Notes: generated from the sequence alone by a model not told the origin. A stretch of DNA of 64,000 nucleotides from Kuschelorhynchus macadamiae (GCA_030620095.1 JAUTXW010002106.1:338794-402793), one strand, 5' to 3'. Numbered from the stretch's first letter, positions 25,331 through 38,972 are shown. Numbers and translations are program-made.

Positions 25331-25892
25331 ATTGGATTTTTTTTTCAGGTAAAGCTCTCTAACCACGGACGTTATATGGATAAAATGTTCTATATTTGTT
25401 TAAAAAGTCCTAACAAAAGATCGTTTTTTTTTTAACTAATATGGAATCTTTTATTGGTTTTGCCCTTGATCTTTTTTAAGAATAAATTGTTCGAAATAAA
25501 GACCCGCAGGGTCCCGATTTACTGATATTTACTTCAAGCAAGATGGCTACCTTGCTCATAATAGTGTGTTGTTTAAGGCATCTTTCAAAAACTAATTTCC
25601 AAACTGACTTACGACAAGAAGAAGAACAATTTTACAGTCAGCCTGATTTCATGATTTGCCAGCAAATTATGTTTTCCGATTATAGGACGTAAAACCTCAA
25701 ATATATGATTTTTAGGAGTATCAAGTTAATAAAGATTGAAGATTTAAAATCGTTAAACGTTTAAAATTCTAACCCCGAATATGCTAAAAAATGTCAAATT
25801 AGTTTTTTTTAGGTTAGATCTTAAGTCAAATTAGGCCTTATGACAGACTGAGATAATGTCTACTTACTACTACTACTTTAAAAAAAATAAAA

Positions 25893-26474
25893 ATAAAACC
25901 GACCTCAAATAATGCACTAAAAAGTGAAAAATAACATTTTATTCCATTTTGAAAATGCTACTCTACAGAGTCGGTGCCAAACTTATTCTTAATTATTTAA
26001 TCACAAAAATATATTTATGTATTGAGTATTTTGATGCCTAATATTAGTATATCTTACTGTCTTTATTTGTTTGATGCCGACTTCGCAGATTAAAATTTTC
26101 AAGATGGAATAAAATATTTTTCATTTTTTTTTTTGAATTCTATCTTATTTTTTACAAAATTGTCTATTTCATCCTGTTTAGTTCTATTTATCGATTTTGT
26201 AAAAGTCAGATTTAGCAAATATCACATATAATATTATGTATGTTGTTTCCTGATAAAATAGTGAACGCTTGTTGGCCGTATATCGAATGGAGCCAACTGT
26301 TCAAAATAACGCCACTCCACCGTTTCTAACTTTCCTACAATATGTTTGCTATGTTTCCCTGAAAACGTCGTGCAAATTATTCAAACCATACCAGAGTAAT
26401 CGATGTACATATATAAAAAATATGTATAAGATCGACTCGATAACCTCCTCTTTTTTTGAAGTCGGTTAAAAAGA
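25893..26474. mobile_element. Non-autonomous TIR element (CCGACTTCAAA type)
   Basis: Left end AAAACCGACCTCAAAT, right end TTTGAAGTCGGTTAAAA, inverted to each other. The interior includes AAATGCTACTCTACAGAGTC and no coding frame of note. Elements with these ends are common in arthropod genomes; superfamily not assigned. Confidence 0.55.
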
Positions 26475-28334
26475 GGTTTATTTGAGGATTTTGAGCAGAT
26501 TCTAAACATAATGTGTAATAGAAAACTTATTTAGTATTCTTATTCTTTAAAAATTGCTTTTTTATTTTGCTTTTCATCAAGAAGCATGTACTTTTAACAA
26601 CAAATATCTTCCATGCGAGATATTTTCTTTAAAAAATGACAACACGAAACTGACATACCCAATCATGGTCAACAAACCACTAACGTGATAAGGTGAGTTT
26701 ATGGGTTTATTTTTATACTTTTATGTCATTTTAGGCTTTTTCAAACTCGTCAATCTATTTTTTATATTCGCATTAGCTTACCGCAGTCTGAATATGAAAT
26801 GACATGCAGATTGTGTTACTTAAAAGCGACTTGTACCTAAACAATATTTTTCTATAAGGCTTCTTGTTATTATAGCCAAATACTAAAGACATTTCTAAAA
26901 TAATTTTACTTTCATTCAGAATATATTACAGCTTTTTTCTCAAATATGTTAGTAAAAATATTAAAAAATCCAACATAAAAAGCCTTTGTTATATTAAGCA
27001 AATTAAGATCGATATTCCGACTCTAGAAAATGAATTTCATTTTCGACTTACGTCTTTTAGCAAAACATTGCTTCAGCGAATGAAAATGTGTGATGAATTA
27101 TAAAATTCGTTTCCATGTTCAAACTGTATCTCGGAACATACTGATTTAATATATTTCACATACATAACATTAATCTTTTTAAATAATATCTATGTGCTAA
27201 CGTGGTGTTGTATTAAAGTTAATTTGCAATTATATTATACTAAGAGCATATTCGTAATATTTATATTTTAATAATAATGTTAATTTCAATTTTACTAAAT
27301 CATGAAGAAGCAAAATTGTAAAATTTTTAAAATAAAAAATTATACGAAATAGCGTATTTTAACTATTTATATTTATCGAATTTCCTAAATAAAAACATTA
27401 CTGCGTATTTAATACGGTTATTGGAAGCGTAATTTTCATGTAAATATATTAGAATTTACTAAAATATAATTTTAAAAAACTCAACCCAGTCATATGGCAG
27501 GCAAATAAAATTGTAGCTAAAATTGAACATCTAAGAATAGCAAAAGACATTACCAGAAGGACGAACCAAGCATCTCATAAACTGCTCTGTCTACAGTAGT
27601 TTTAGAAACAAAATACTAAATTTATTTTTATTTACATTTACTTTGCCGAAAAGTTTGGGCTCCTAATAGTTGAAAGAAAAATAATCATAATAATAACGAA
27701 AACCGTAATGTTTCACAAAAGTCAAATCGAAATAGACATATTGTATTTGATGTGATACATGTTTTGGCGTATATCGATAATTGCCAAAATATTGATTATT
27801 GTTTATAAATAAGGTGTTTTACTGCTTATAAGACTTAAATGTAGTTCTCTAAGTATTCTACTTTTTAACAAAAATTACCTTAGGGAATTGTTAAAACAGT
27901 AAAACTTAAAATAAAAGTAAAAATTAAAAATTAAATCTTTTTGGAAAAAAAGAAGTAAGTTTTAGAACAAACATACAATGTAATTTCCTTTTAAACGTCA
28001 GTATAAATCAAGTATACTTTTAGGAATGCCAAATCTAGGAGAACTTCGCGAACTTGCTACGCTTCTCTTAAACACTGCGAATATAAAGCTTTAGTTCAGA
28101 AGCGTTTAGCTTTAGTTTGCAGATACACAGACAAAGTTTAATCCGTCAGAAAATCCCAATTAGCACAATTATATAGGGAATTTGAATAGTTTCGAGATAG
28201 TTTGAACTAGTTAATTTATCGTTTACATATTGACGTTAAAGTAAATATTGTGCATTAAGTACTGTAAAATTAAATTTACAATAACACTGGTAAGCAACGT
28301 TCTGTTCCGTGTCACTTAATTGTATTAAACAAGA
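26475..28334. other. AT-rich stretch, nothing recognised
   Basis: No gene, RNA or clear repeat found. Confidence 0.45.
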
Positions 28335-28710
28335 TACATTTTCCCTACGATCATACGGAAAAGAAACAAACACTTTTCCGCACGAAAAAAATCGTGCGGA
28401 CAAGTAACTTTTCAGGACTACTAGCACTGAAAAGTAACTTTTCCTCGCGATGTGTTAAATTAATGAATATCTTATCTAAAACACTCAACAAGGTGAAACA
28501 CTTGCAAAGTAAGTTTTTTTTTGTAAGATACTGAATGATTTTTGTAATTACAGTCTACTATTATTAAACTCAAATCTAATTGACGTTTATCTGAGGATTA
28601 TATCGATCGTAGGAAAAATTTTGTACCTAACACATGCGGAAAGTGTCTTTTCTGCCTTTGACGGCCTGACCGAACTGCCATAGCGTGCGAAAAAGTACCG
28701 CTTCCGCACC
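28335..28710. repeat. Repeat fragment with TCCGCACG hairpin
   Basis: Contains a perfect short hairpin TCCGCACGA/TCGTGCGGA (28377-28400), then paired AAAGTAACTTTTC strings and, near 28635-28710, further ATGCGGAAAGT and GCGTGCGAAAAAGTACC. Looks like remains of a small inverted-repeat element; boundaries unclear. Confidence 0.4.
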
Positions 28711-31079
28711 GGTAAATAACTATTTTGAATAAATCAAATGCATAACTTTTCTGAACAATTAAATGCAGTAGTTAATGAGCATGTTAAAGAGAGGCAATTA
28801 TTCCTTGATATTTCTCTAGTCAATCAATCAAGAACGCAATGAGTTAGTTCTTTAGCTAGCAAACAATAAAGGGTTAAAAACTAACAATGTTAAAAGACCT
28901 TGCATGCCAAATTTAAGAAAAGGCGACTTAAAAGCTAAATTTTTAACTAATGTATATTATGTAATTAAGCAGTTAGCACTTCTGTGGATGAAGTTTTAAA
29001 TATCACCAAGCGACTAGAAAGGGTGTTATGTTCTTGAAGTATTTTGAGTTTGCCCTAAACTATGTTATTAAACCCATTAGCAGGTATAAGATTTACTATA
29101 AAACTCAACTAAATAGCTGTTTTTTTTCAGTGTTGATCTCGGCAAACGAGAACTGAAAAACTAAATAGAAATAAGCATCCCAGTTTGCATTGATCAACAC
29201 CCAAATAAAAAAAGTTGGTTAAAGAAATGATAATACTTATATAACTCTAAATGGGTTTACCTTAGCCTGACAATACACGAATTTAGATTTTGCAGCAACA
29301 GGTTAGTATTCCTAAAAATAATATTACAAAAAAAATTTGAATTAAGGAGATTTTACAGATAGTAATAAATATGCTACCTTGTTATCGTCTTTTCAGTTAG
29401 ATGGTATTTTCTACGCCGGCTCTTAATACTATGATTTTTGTTTTATGATAATAATAAATTGTTATTCCTTTTTTTAAATTTTATCAGTTATATATTTCTG
29501 TATTACTTAAAATATATTTTCTATATTTAGTCTTTCAAATCACAATCATTTAAATTTAGAAAGTTAAGTTTTTTTATACATTCTATCTTCTGTTATCTTT
29601 ATTGCGGACGCAGGCACATCAACTTTAATAATAAGGGGTACGATTTTTTTTAATTGAATAAAAACTGAAGAAAGCATTCACTCAAATCAATCAAAATGCA
29701 ATAATTTAATATTTCGTTTAAATAATTGTATCAAACGCTAAAGATAGTCACATTATAGAACCAGAAACACGAATTTCTTTTTTTAAGCTGTGTTTGCCTT
29801 ATTTATATATTTAAAACACTAAGCCCGAATTTGCAGCAAGTTCATGAGACAGTTGTACTGCACCAATTTACATGATTTTTTTAAAATGACCGCATGGTTA
29901 CCAAGATCTCTCAACCCTACTTTTTTTGTATTGTTTATTGCGTATTTTTTCTATAAAACCAATATGTTTTTCTTCAATAACATTTCTGGATAATGTGGTG
30001 CGCCACATAATCTCACAATTCCACTGAAAACGCCTGGTGTCATCTAACGGAAAAGGCCGAAGAAGGTCCGCCGGGCCAGCTAGTTGTCATTTATAAGACA
30101 CCAAAACAATCCAGAAGTAAACGATGCAGGGGTGGGCATCTACAAGTCAACAATGATTGTCTACGATTTGAGTAAACAAAGCGTTGACTACGTAAAATAT
30201 ATAATCTATGCAGATAAAGTACAAACTAAGTAGACAATTTGTAAAATATAGAAGAATCAAAGAATTATTTTCTTTTGTAGTTTTGACCTGTAGTCCATAT
30301 CAAATTAATTCCAAATCTTAGCGACCATTGTGATTATCCGAACTTTGCTTGCTGCAAAGGTAAATAGTCGTTGTTGTTGACATTGAGAAATATGACCTTA
30401 CATATTTGAGGAACGAAATTCTTCTGCCTGGTTCAAATGCCTTTCATTGTAGTATGAACTGAAGTAATCAAAATGATGTTCGTTATACATTATATGGTCA
30501 AAAATTATTCTTGATTATTGATGTTCAAGAGGTCTGCCTCTTTATTCATTTATCTGAAAGTCACCATTTTTGTGTTACTAACAACTAATTATCATTAACA
30601 GATGAAATGGAAAAAATACCGTGTATTCTAAAATAAATGGTATGCATTAGTTATTGCTCACAACCAATTTTGTGACGATAATGGCATTGTTAACAATTTG
30701 GCAGAAAATAAGCGAAAATTGTTATTTTTTAATGTATCGACATTCCCATTTTTATTGATTTTAATGACACCTGCCAACTTAATCTCAAAATATCAAAATT
30801 CATTTTACTTGTTTTTCAATATACGATAAAATATAAATATGATATTTATATAAAAAGTACTAAAACTGTCAAATATTTCTGTACTTAGGTACAGCTAATA
30901 CACGGAGTTAACTAATAATATCTGATGATATTGTTGATGTTACGTTTATCGGTTTTGCAGAAAATTACTAAATTTTCTCTTCTTAAATGTAGCCCTCTAC
31001 TTAACTTTATACTTTTGTCGCTCTGTCTGGAAACATCATTACAAACCCATAATATTAAACCTCTAACTTATCTCTTTCT
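28711..31079. other. No gene seen; minor repeat traces
   Basis: 29121-29215 has a CAGTGTTGATC/GATCAACACC inverted pair, also partly seen at 24280. At about 30060-30090 a GTCCGCCGGGCCAGCTAGT string resembles a Helitron-type 3' end, but no 5' end or hairpin was confirmed. Confidence 0.3.
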
Positions 31080-32391
31080 TGAAATATAACAACACATTTT
31101 TGTAAAATGTACCAGAACGGTCAAATTGCTACAACTTACTAAACTTGGATATCCCAGATTTTGTACACATGATTTATTGGTCATCTCTGATTTAATGAGA
31201 TGGTGCCAAATTTACTGGTTTTGCAGGAAGTTAATCTGGTAAATACTTCTTAAGCCATGCCGGAAACTGACAGACAGACCGATAGAGAGATCGACGGAAT
31301 TAATAAAACCTATTTTTTTGCAATCTAGGAACCCTAAAACGTGAAGATATTTAAAACCTGAGAGAGTGTTTTTTTGACGATTACATTACAACATTTTATT
31401 TGGCAGCCATTTTGTTCCGCCATCCTAAATTAGTAACACAATTTTACTAGTTGATCCCTATACCACAATTAGTTACGTGACACAAATTGAGATCAATCCA
31501 TTAAGTAGTTTTTTTCAGGCTGAATTTTTAAATATTTTATTAAGCCGGCATTTCGTTCCGCCATCTTAGATTCAAACCAGTTTCACCAGTTAAATTCAAC
31601 ATAATACTTAAAGTTTATACAAAATTTGAGATAAATGGGATAAGCAGATTTTTAATAATAATTTTTTAAGATTTTATTCACCAGACCGCCATTTTGTTTC
31701 ACCATATTGGATTTTTATCAAAATATTACTAGGCCATCCCCATATGACCTTTAATTTTTGATAACAATTTGAAATCAATCGGATAAGTACTTTTTAAGCT
31801 ACGCCGCGAACGGACAGACCGACAGACGGAATTGATAAAACATATTTTTTAGTATGTAAGGACGCAAAACGTGAAGATATGTAAAACCTGAGAGAGTGAT
31901 TTTTCGATGATTACAAACATTTTATTTTGCCGCCATTTTGTTCAGTTAGCTTGAATTAAAAACACGATTTTACTAGTTGATTACTATACCACAACTATTT
32001 AGGGCACACAATTTGAAGTCAATAAATTAAGTAGTTTTTTCAGGCTGAATTTTTAAATATTTTATCAAGCCGCCATTTTGTTCTGCCATCATGTATTCGT
32101 ACCAAAATGTTACTAGTTGATTTCATTACAATACTTGAGTAAGTAGTTTTTTAATAATATTTTTTTTAATACTTCACTTGGCCGCTATTTTGTTTGGCTA
32201 CATTTAATTTTTACGAAAATGTTACCAGGTCATCCCCATATGACCCTTAAGACAGACCAATAGACAGACAGACTGACGGAATTGAGAAAACATGTGTTTT
32301 CTTCATCGCCTAGATGACCCTGAAGCGTAAAGATATGGAAACATCTCGGAGGGTGATTTTTTCACAATTACAATACTTCTCTTTTACGAGA

Positions 32392-32392
<1 letters not shown>
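31080..32392 (+). repeat. 'CGCCATTTTG' repeat, locus 4: two tandem higher-order units
   Basis: Two consecutive units of about 600 bp. Each has GACAGAC..GACGGAATT, then 'aaaacgtgaagatat', 'cctgagag', 'gattac', then three CGCCATTTTG subunits about 130-170 bp apart (about 31405, 31550, 31690 and 31930, 32070, 32180). Ends at 32368-32390 in the CTTCTC..ACGAGAGAA hairpin, fused to a (TA)n array. Confidence 0.8.
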
Positions 32393-32451
<59 letters not shown>

Positions 32452-32457
32452 TATATA
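32393..32457. repeat. (TA)n array
   Basis: TA dinucleotide with one phase change near 32444; directly follows the repeat of locus 4. Confidence 0.9.
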
Positions 32458-32839
32458 CAAAAAAAAATGTTAACCGAAATGATCTAAACCCAATTCGTCT
32501 AATATCAATTACTGTACAAACTCACAATCATGTAAATCGCTATTTCAAGATGCGTACCGTAAAAATTAAAAATTTAGTATATATTGTATATATGCGTTTT
32601 AAGTATGTGTCCTTAAATATTTGTGTTTTATAATGTAATGAAACTAAATGTTTTATTTCCCAAATGTACCATACGTGATATTATTAAATTATCACTAAAG
32701 TGTGTGTCAAAACAATTCAAAATAAAGAAAAAATATGTTTTAAATTTAATATTAATAATATGAAAATTTTATAGTTTTTAAACCTCTTAATGTTTCTAGT
32801 ATGTATGATAATGTTTGAATCTTTCAATCAGTATTTAAT

Positions 32840-33012
32840 TTCCTGTGTTTTTTTTAAAGGAAGAAAAAAAAAGTTTAGAAATTAAGCAAGCCTAAATAAA
32901 GTCTTGAAAAAGCTTAACACTATGAGCGAAACGTTGACTTGATGTGAAAAATTGTGTTTTATTATTAAGCTAGACCCAAGAAAATAAGATTTCCAGGTAT
33001 AAATATATGGTT
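32840..33012 (+). mobile_element. Solo PLE-type tail next to (TA)n
   Basis: Contains a well-formed hammerhead-like motif (32899-32940), then ACCCAAGAAAATAAGA, the box also found at the 3' ends of PLE1 and of the tail at 54.1 kb. It then reaches ATATATGGTTAAATATAT and a (TA)n array. No RT sequence; the 5' limit is uncertain. Confidence 0.5.
32899..32940 (+). ncRNA. Hammerhead-like motif (strong helices)
   Basis: Helix I AAGTC/GACTT (5 perfect pairs); core TTGAAAAA, identical to PLE1; helix II GCTTA/TGAGC (one G-T wobble) with loop ACACTA; then GAAACGTT, with T as the expected H17. It has U3 and A8 in place of C3 and G8. Confidence 0.62.
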
Positions 33013-33014
33013 AA

Positions 33015-33077
<63 letters not shown>
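33013..33077. repeat. (TA)n array
   Basis: TA dinucleotide with a C near its start; 3' boundary of the solo tail. Confidence 0.9.
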
Positions 33078-33078
<1 letters not shown>

Positions 33079-36007
33079 ATCTTTTTGACACATAATAGGT
33101 AAAGAGTAATTAAAATGGAATATATCATTGTTTTATTATCTAGGCTAAAACAGGGCGTTTTAGATAAACTTAAAATCAATTCTAAGAATTCGTAAGTTTT
33201 TTTTTAAATTTTTGTTTCTCAACCCTTAGGCTTCACTTATATAAAAGTACAGAATCGCAAAGGATTTATAAAGGACTATTCACCTTACTAAATGCGACAA
33301 CTCCATGAAACCTATGACAACAAAAAATTTCCACATATTTATTGTCGTTGGGTGAATATGAAAATCCAATTTTCCGACACAGGCAGTAATGACGTTAATA
33401 ATAAGTTTATATTCCAACTTCAACTATTTGAGTCAGGGCTTTTAAGAACGAAAATATGTCGCCATTTTACCCATCAGGCAGCCAAATAAAAATTATTTTC
33501 TTTTCTGTTGTGAGTTGCCAGCTTGATACTTTAACAGGAAATTATCCTAAGTGCAAATAAGATGGGGGTTATGTGCTCACGTAAGTAGCCTATAATAGTA
33601 TTAGAGTTTGCTAGACATCAACAAGCTTTAAAATAACCTCCAAACGAATTATTAACTTTGTAGTTTATTCTGCTAATACAGATCCTTGATAGCAAATAAG
33701 TAAATTAGTTCTGAATTTCACTCAGTTATACGCAAATTAATGCTCTTTAGGGCATCATCAACCCTAGGAACCCAAAACTTAATTACGTTCGGAACAAAAG
33801 TTTAAGAAAACAGTACAAAGCAGCTTGACAAATAATAAAAACTGAAAATGCGGCAATTCAAGTCCATTTTTTCCACTTCCATTTGAACATCGCTGTGATA
33901 GACCTAAAATATTTTACGAATGCAGTTAAATTCAACAAATGCACATGCTGAAAGAGTTGTTATAACCAAAAACAAAATGAGTTTAGTTCTTACCTGTGTG
34001 TATGATGTATCCACAACTGTCTCCACTGAGTTTGTTTATGCGTTACGTCAATTATATATTCTCACTCTGAGTACTTAGCCTAAATTTTACAGTGTCTCTT
34101 TAAATCAAAGCGACTAAGGGTAGCACCTAATATATTAGTCCTATTTCTACATTTTTTTTCGTTTATTTTATGTTATATATTATATTATTGTTTTTGCCAT
34201 TAATAGTATTTATTACAATATGTAATGTTTTCTGAAGATAATTCTTATTTTTAGATTTAATTCTGAGTGTCGTAAAATTTTTAGTTAAATGAGACCAAGA
34301 CTTTAAGTTTTCCGCTATCTGTTTGAGATTTACTTTTTTAAAGACTTTAAGACTTTTATTATATTAACATATATCCTCATTGTAATTTCAAATATTTAAC
34401 AAATTATTACCTAACTTTCTTAAAACACTGTATAATAATGTATTGTTCCTTCTGATTGATATAAAATTGGATTCATATATTCAAATGTATCATTTACTTC
34501 AATATTTTGTGTTTGCACCGCCTTTAAACGTATCGCTTTTAAAATGTACATAATATAAAATTGTATTATTTTAGTATAAATCCATACTAAAATTTGTTTT
34601 TCTACGACCATATATGAACCTGATAAAAAAAGCACTACTAAGTTGACTAGAAAGTGCCTCATATCACACATATTTTTCAACACGATAATATTTGAAAGAT
34701 GATGAGTCAAAATAAAGTTGAAAAAGCAAAGCTTACTTTAAACCTATTTGATTATTCAAAGAAATTACTCAGTTTCTCAACACTACTGTTAAAAAGTAAA
34801 TAAAATTAAAAATAAAAGTCCTAATGAATATAAAATACTTCCTCGTATAAAAACTTCCGCTCCAACTCTTGTTATATACTTTATTTTTAACTTTCACTCC
34901 TATTTAAATCATGCATTTAGCGCATAAACCAAAGTGAATCAGTCATTTTAAATACTTAAAGCTAAAAATTGAATATCACCGGGAAATGCTTAATATGACT
35001 TTTTTTCTAAAAACCGAGAAAAAACAACTTGAAAATGTAATTAGCATATTTCTGTATTTACTGAGTGTACTTTCTGATGATTTTAAAAACCCACTCATCC
35101 TCACTTAACCAATAAAAGACAATTGTTAATCTGGTATAGGCAACGAAGTATTAAATCCAACGAGATCAGGATTTCTTCTCATAAGCCTTACCATCGATTA
35201 TGTTTAAATTATATAGCATGGAATCAGCGCGAGCTGGTTTAAGCCATAAAGTAATGATACGTGACAAAAGAGAACATTTAATGAATATCAGGGATTAATT
35301 AATGCATAGCTGTATTACGAGCCAAAGCCAGCTTTAAATTCCTTTTTTTATTATGCGTCTCTAAGCGGTTAATTTACAGGCATATTTTTAACTAACATTT
35401 ATTTAAAGGACCCCAAACGGTAATATTTTCTAAAAGACTATCATTAAAGAGATTTTGCAGTTCAATATGTTAATATATAATAAAAACTTTCAATATTGAT
35501 TAAAATTAAGCAGTTATACAATTATCAAAAGGTAATATAGTTACGAATAATTATGTACAATTTGCCTTGTAACTAAAGCTGTTTTATAGCCAGGCGAGAT
35601 TTTTATATTTCTCTCAGATAATTGCCCTAAATTCACAAGCAAGACGTAAAATAGACTATTTTTAAAGTTTATATTTTATGTCCACCCTTAGTATAATCGT
35701 TGCTAGTGGCTCATATAGTAGTTTGTAGCCTTTGGAGAAGTTTTATTTAGAGGTAAATATTATTTTAATATTTACTCTTAATTTATAGTTAGTTACAGAG
35801 GCACAAGTTATTACAGCTAATCCAAGAGACGCGACGGCAACACTATACCGGGGATGTCGTAGATACACAAAATAAGTAAGTATGAAAAGTTACTTTTTAG
35901 GCAGATAAACAAAATGGTTACAATGAAATTTGTTCTTACGTATTCGAATATATGATATTTCCTGACAGGTAAGAGGACATCAACAGGAGTCATCACAAAC
36001 AATTCAC
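33078..36007. other. AT-rich stretch, nothing recognised
   Basis: A fragment of the CGCCATTTTG repeat lies at about 33450-33490. The 96- and 71-codon frames here show no recognisable domain. Confidence 0.4.
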
Positions 36008-36470
36008 CCAAATAGCGCCATTTTAAGAACATGAATTATGTAAGTTTTCAGAAAATTTTCGATTTCTTAAAATCCCATTGCCAGAAGCGGAGAAATCAAG
36101 ATTGTTAAGGAGAAAAATGAGTAACAAGCCTAAACAGTTTTTTATAAATAAAAAGGGGGTCATCAAATATACGAATGATTTTTTTAAATAATAGGGGATG
36201 GTATAACGATAATAAAAACTCAGGTAGGACAAGAGCCTTATTGTTACGATATTTCAGAAAAATTAATTTTTCCATGCCGCCTGAATGTAACAATACAGAT
36301 ATCTAGACGCTTGTGGAACGCATCCAAGTAGCGCCATTTTTAAAACATACAATGTATGCAGTGTGACAGGAAAGGTAATTGTATAACTTGCCAGAAAATG
36401 TTGATATATTAAAATCCATGGCCTGGAACCGAGAAATCGATGTTCTTAGTAAAAGAGAGCTAAAAGACTG
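36008..36470 (+). repeat. Old tandem duplication, spacing about 319 bp
   Basis: 36008-36140 and 36327-36470 share CCAA[A/G]TAGCGCCATTTT, TTAAAATCC and CCGAGAAATC-like blocks in the same order. Diverged; non-coding. Confidence 0.5.
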
Positions 36471-36844
36471 TTTGTTACGTGTTTACCCGGCACTACCCTG
36501 AAATCTTTAAAATTCATCAATTCCGGAATAATTGGTGTACATACATAAAAAAAAATCGGTATATTCGCCTTTACTCAGAAATCCCTCGAATCGAATTTGA
36601 ATTCCATTACGTACATGGACCACAGTCTACATATAAATCTATTTATTATTACTAACTTTATAAAAATCCTATGAACTGTAATTTATTTCAACTTTTTAGA
36701 GGTTCTAATTTAATTATTATTATAATTATTAGTTTTTCATACCTTTATTTATATAGCCTGTAAAAAAGAAACCATGCCATTTATTATTTTCTTCTATAAA
36801 AGGTTTCATTTCAGGACATAGGATCGTACCCAATAGTTAATATT

Positions 36845-37010
36845 TTATTAGGCCGCCATTTTTTTTGCAATGTGGGAATCATATCTTAATGGCTTGTTGT
36901 CAGATGTTTTTATCGGCAGTCTTTTCTTGATTCTTTCGTTACTGTCATTGAAAAGAACTGAATGGATAGATTTTTGTAATTCTGAAGACAGTCTTATCCC
37001 AGTATCCCAT

Positions 37011-37063
<53 letters not shown>
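36845..37063. repeat. Unknown fragment ending in (TA)n
   Basis: A CGCCATTTT trace (36852) is followed by an unidentified block. On the minus strand this block has a frame with LQKSIHSVLFNDSNERIKKR. A (TA)n array follows from 37013 to 37063. The peptide is not recognised. Confidence 0.4.
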
Positions 37064-37067
<4 letters not shown>

Positions 37068-37596
37068 TTTATTTGATACAAGACTCAAATATAGCAAAAA
37101 CAACTGCGCTTTCAAATTGTATACTTAAAGAAAAAACTTTTGAGAAATAAAGGTTTTTTTAACAAGGAAAATTTTGTACTAGAAAAAATTTTGGCATCAA
37201 AACAATGCCTGATTTATATTCATATTTATTTTTTCTCAGATTTAAATATTCACTTTTATTGGTAAAATAGCTTTAAGGAAAGTAGTCAAATTTTATTTGA
37301 GGCCAGTGTGTGATTACTTTATTACAAACTTATTGTTCCGATTCTGAATTTTATATATCATTTTTAAAAATTGCTTGTAGTATTCGATTGTTAAAATGAC
37401 GCTAATAAAATTATAACCGTAATTCAGAAGAACATTTTTGAACGAGGAACGACGCTCAAGAATACTAATATTTCGACGTTTATATAAATTAAAAGTAAGT
37501 ATTTTTAATAAAACTTATACATATTTAAAAAAATTAATAACGAAACAAAAGTGTCGCAAGTCCTTGGATACTTTTATCACAGGTTATAGAACAATG
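37064..37596. other. AT-rich stretch, nothing recognised
   Basis: No feature seen before the transposon boundary. Confidence 0.45.
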
Positions 37597-37629
37597 CTGC
37601 CGTCCGAAGCAAAAAGGCGGCAAGTGACA
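37597..37629 (+). repeat. Left TIR of the 5.3-kb transposon
   Basis: 33 bp, exact inverted match to 42873-42905; contains the AAAAAGGCGGCAAGTG core shared with the subterminal repeats. Confidence 0.92.
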
Positions 37630-37745
37630 TTTTTGGCAAAATTCAGTTTTTTGCATTTTTAGACTATTTAAGGTGTCCTCTATCTAAAAAAAAATACCCC
37701 ATTAGTAAAAAATTTTTTTTTGGACGAGAAATTTGTTTTTTATAA

Positions 37746-38216
37746 TAGCGGCAAGTGCAAAACAACACCATTTTTGAGATTAAAAGGCGGTATTATGCAA
37801 TGTTTAAATTAAAAGGGGGCATTTTGGTGAATACAGCTTTTATTCTTAGATATTTTTAACAAATATCCCTTATTTTAGAAGTTAAAAGGTGGTAACTGCA
37901 CGTTTTTAAGTAAAAAGGCGGCAAGTTGTAACTTATTTCATTATTAACTAAACTCTTGGAAAAGATACGTCACGCATTTTGAAGTTAAACAGCCGCAAAA
38001 GCTCATACCTCCATTTTACTACTTAATATTACCAACCACGTCATGAAAATTGAAGCTAAAAGGCGGCAACATTTTATGTATCTTAATATTTTAAATATAA
38101 CGGTTTCGTACGTCATGCAACTTTAAGTTAAAAGGCGCCAAGCATCGCATGCGTCTGTCTAACCACGAGAGCATTAGATGCAACGTAATATAAATTGAAG
38201 TAAAAAGACGGTATGC
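37746..38216 (+). promoter_or_regulatory. Left subterminal repeat cluster (likely transposase-binding sites)
   Basis: Nine copies, all in one orientation, of an approximate GAAGTTAAAAGGCGGCAA box: 37747, 37777, 37806, 37878, 37907, 37981, 38052, 38124 and 38197. The core AAAAGGCGGCAA also occurs in the TIR. Dense, same-direction copies near a TIR are typical of transposase-binding arrays in large TIR elements; binding is inferred. Confidence 0.75.
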
Positions 38217-38972
38217 GCATTGATAGGAAATCTTGTCAAGATTTTAACGGATATTTCATTTGCATGGAAGTCTTTACGCATGTCGTGATTGCTAATAAAG
38301 TAATTCAGTGCTGTGCTAGTATTCTTATTTGATTTTAGTGATTTTTTAACACTGTGTGATAATATTTCTATGCAGGTAAGTTTATTATCATATAGCAAAA
38401 AGTAAAATAATATGATGTGGTGAAATAAATTTAAAACAAAATTAAATTAAATTATTATTTATATCATATTTACATTAAATATTTTGGTTGTTGAAAAAAC
38501 ATTGCACGCTCGGTCCGTTAGTATACGTACAAGGTGTTTCATATAGCTCATCCGTCACTAATGAATTATGTTCATTGGATCATTATTACATATTTTATTT
38601 AAAAAAAAACCAATACAACAAGATACCTATAGTTTTTCAGAAAACGCTTTTTTTGCATATTTTAATATTTTTTAAAAAATTATACAAGGCGTTTAATAGT
38701 GATACATCATTAGATTTTGGCAGTCATAGTCTTTAAAAAAATTAAATAAAAATTCCAGGTCCGTATTTAAAAAAGTGGACCGGCTGATAGAAACTGAAAC
38801 GTCGGTGTCAAAATCTGATTGCACAGTGAAATTCTAGAGAAAAAGTTTACACCAATTTTAAAAATAACGTAAATAAAAAAAATCCCCCCTTTTTCAAAAA
38901 TACATAATATTTAATATATTTATTATAATAATAATGTCCTATTAAATCTAAATTCAATTGTTTTGTTAGAAA

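Noticed and set aside
30000..30090. Helitron 3' end
   Set aside because: CCAGCTAGT is suggestive, but no terminal hairpin or 5' end could be shown.
38790..38840. CTGATAG..GAAACTGAAACGTC string resembling a hammerhead
   Set aside because: GAAACGTC is present, but no acceptable helix II forms and the core is one base off; kept out of the ribozyme-like list.
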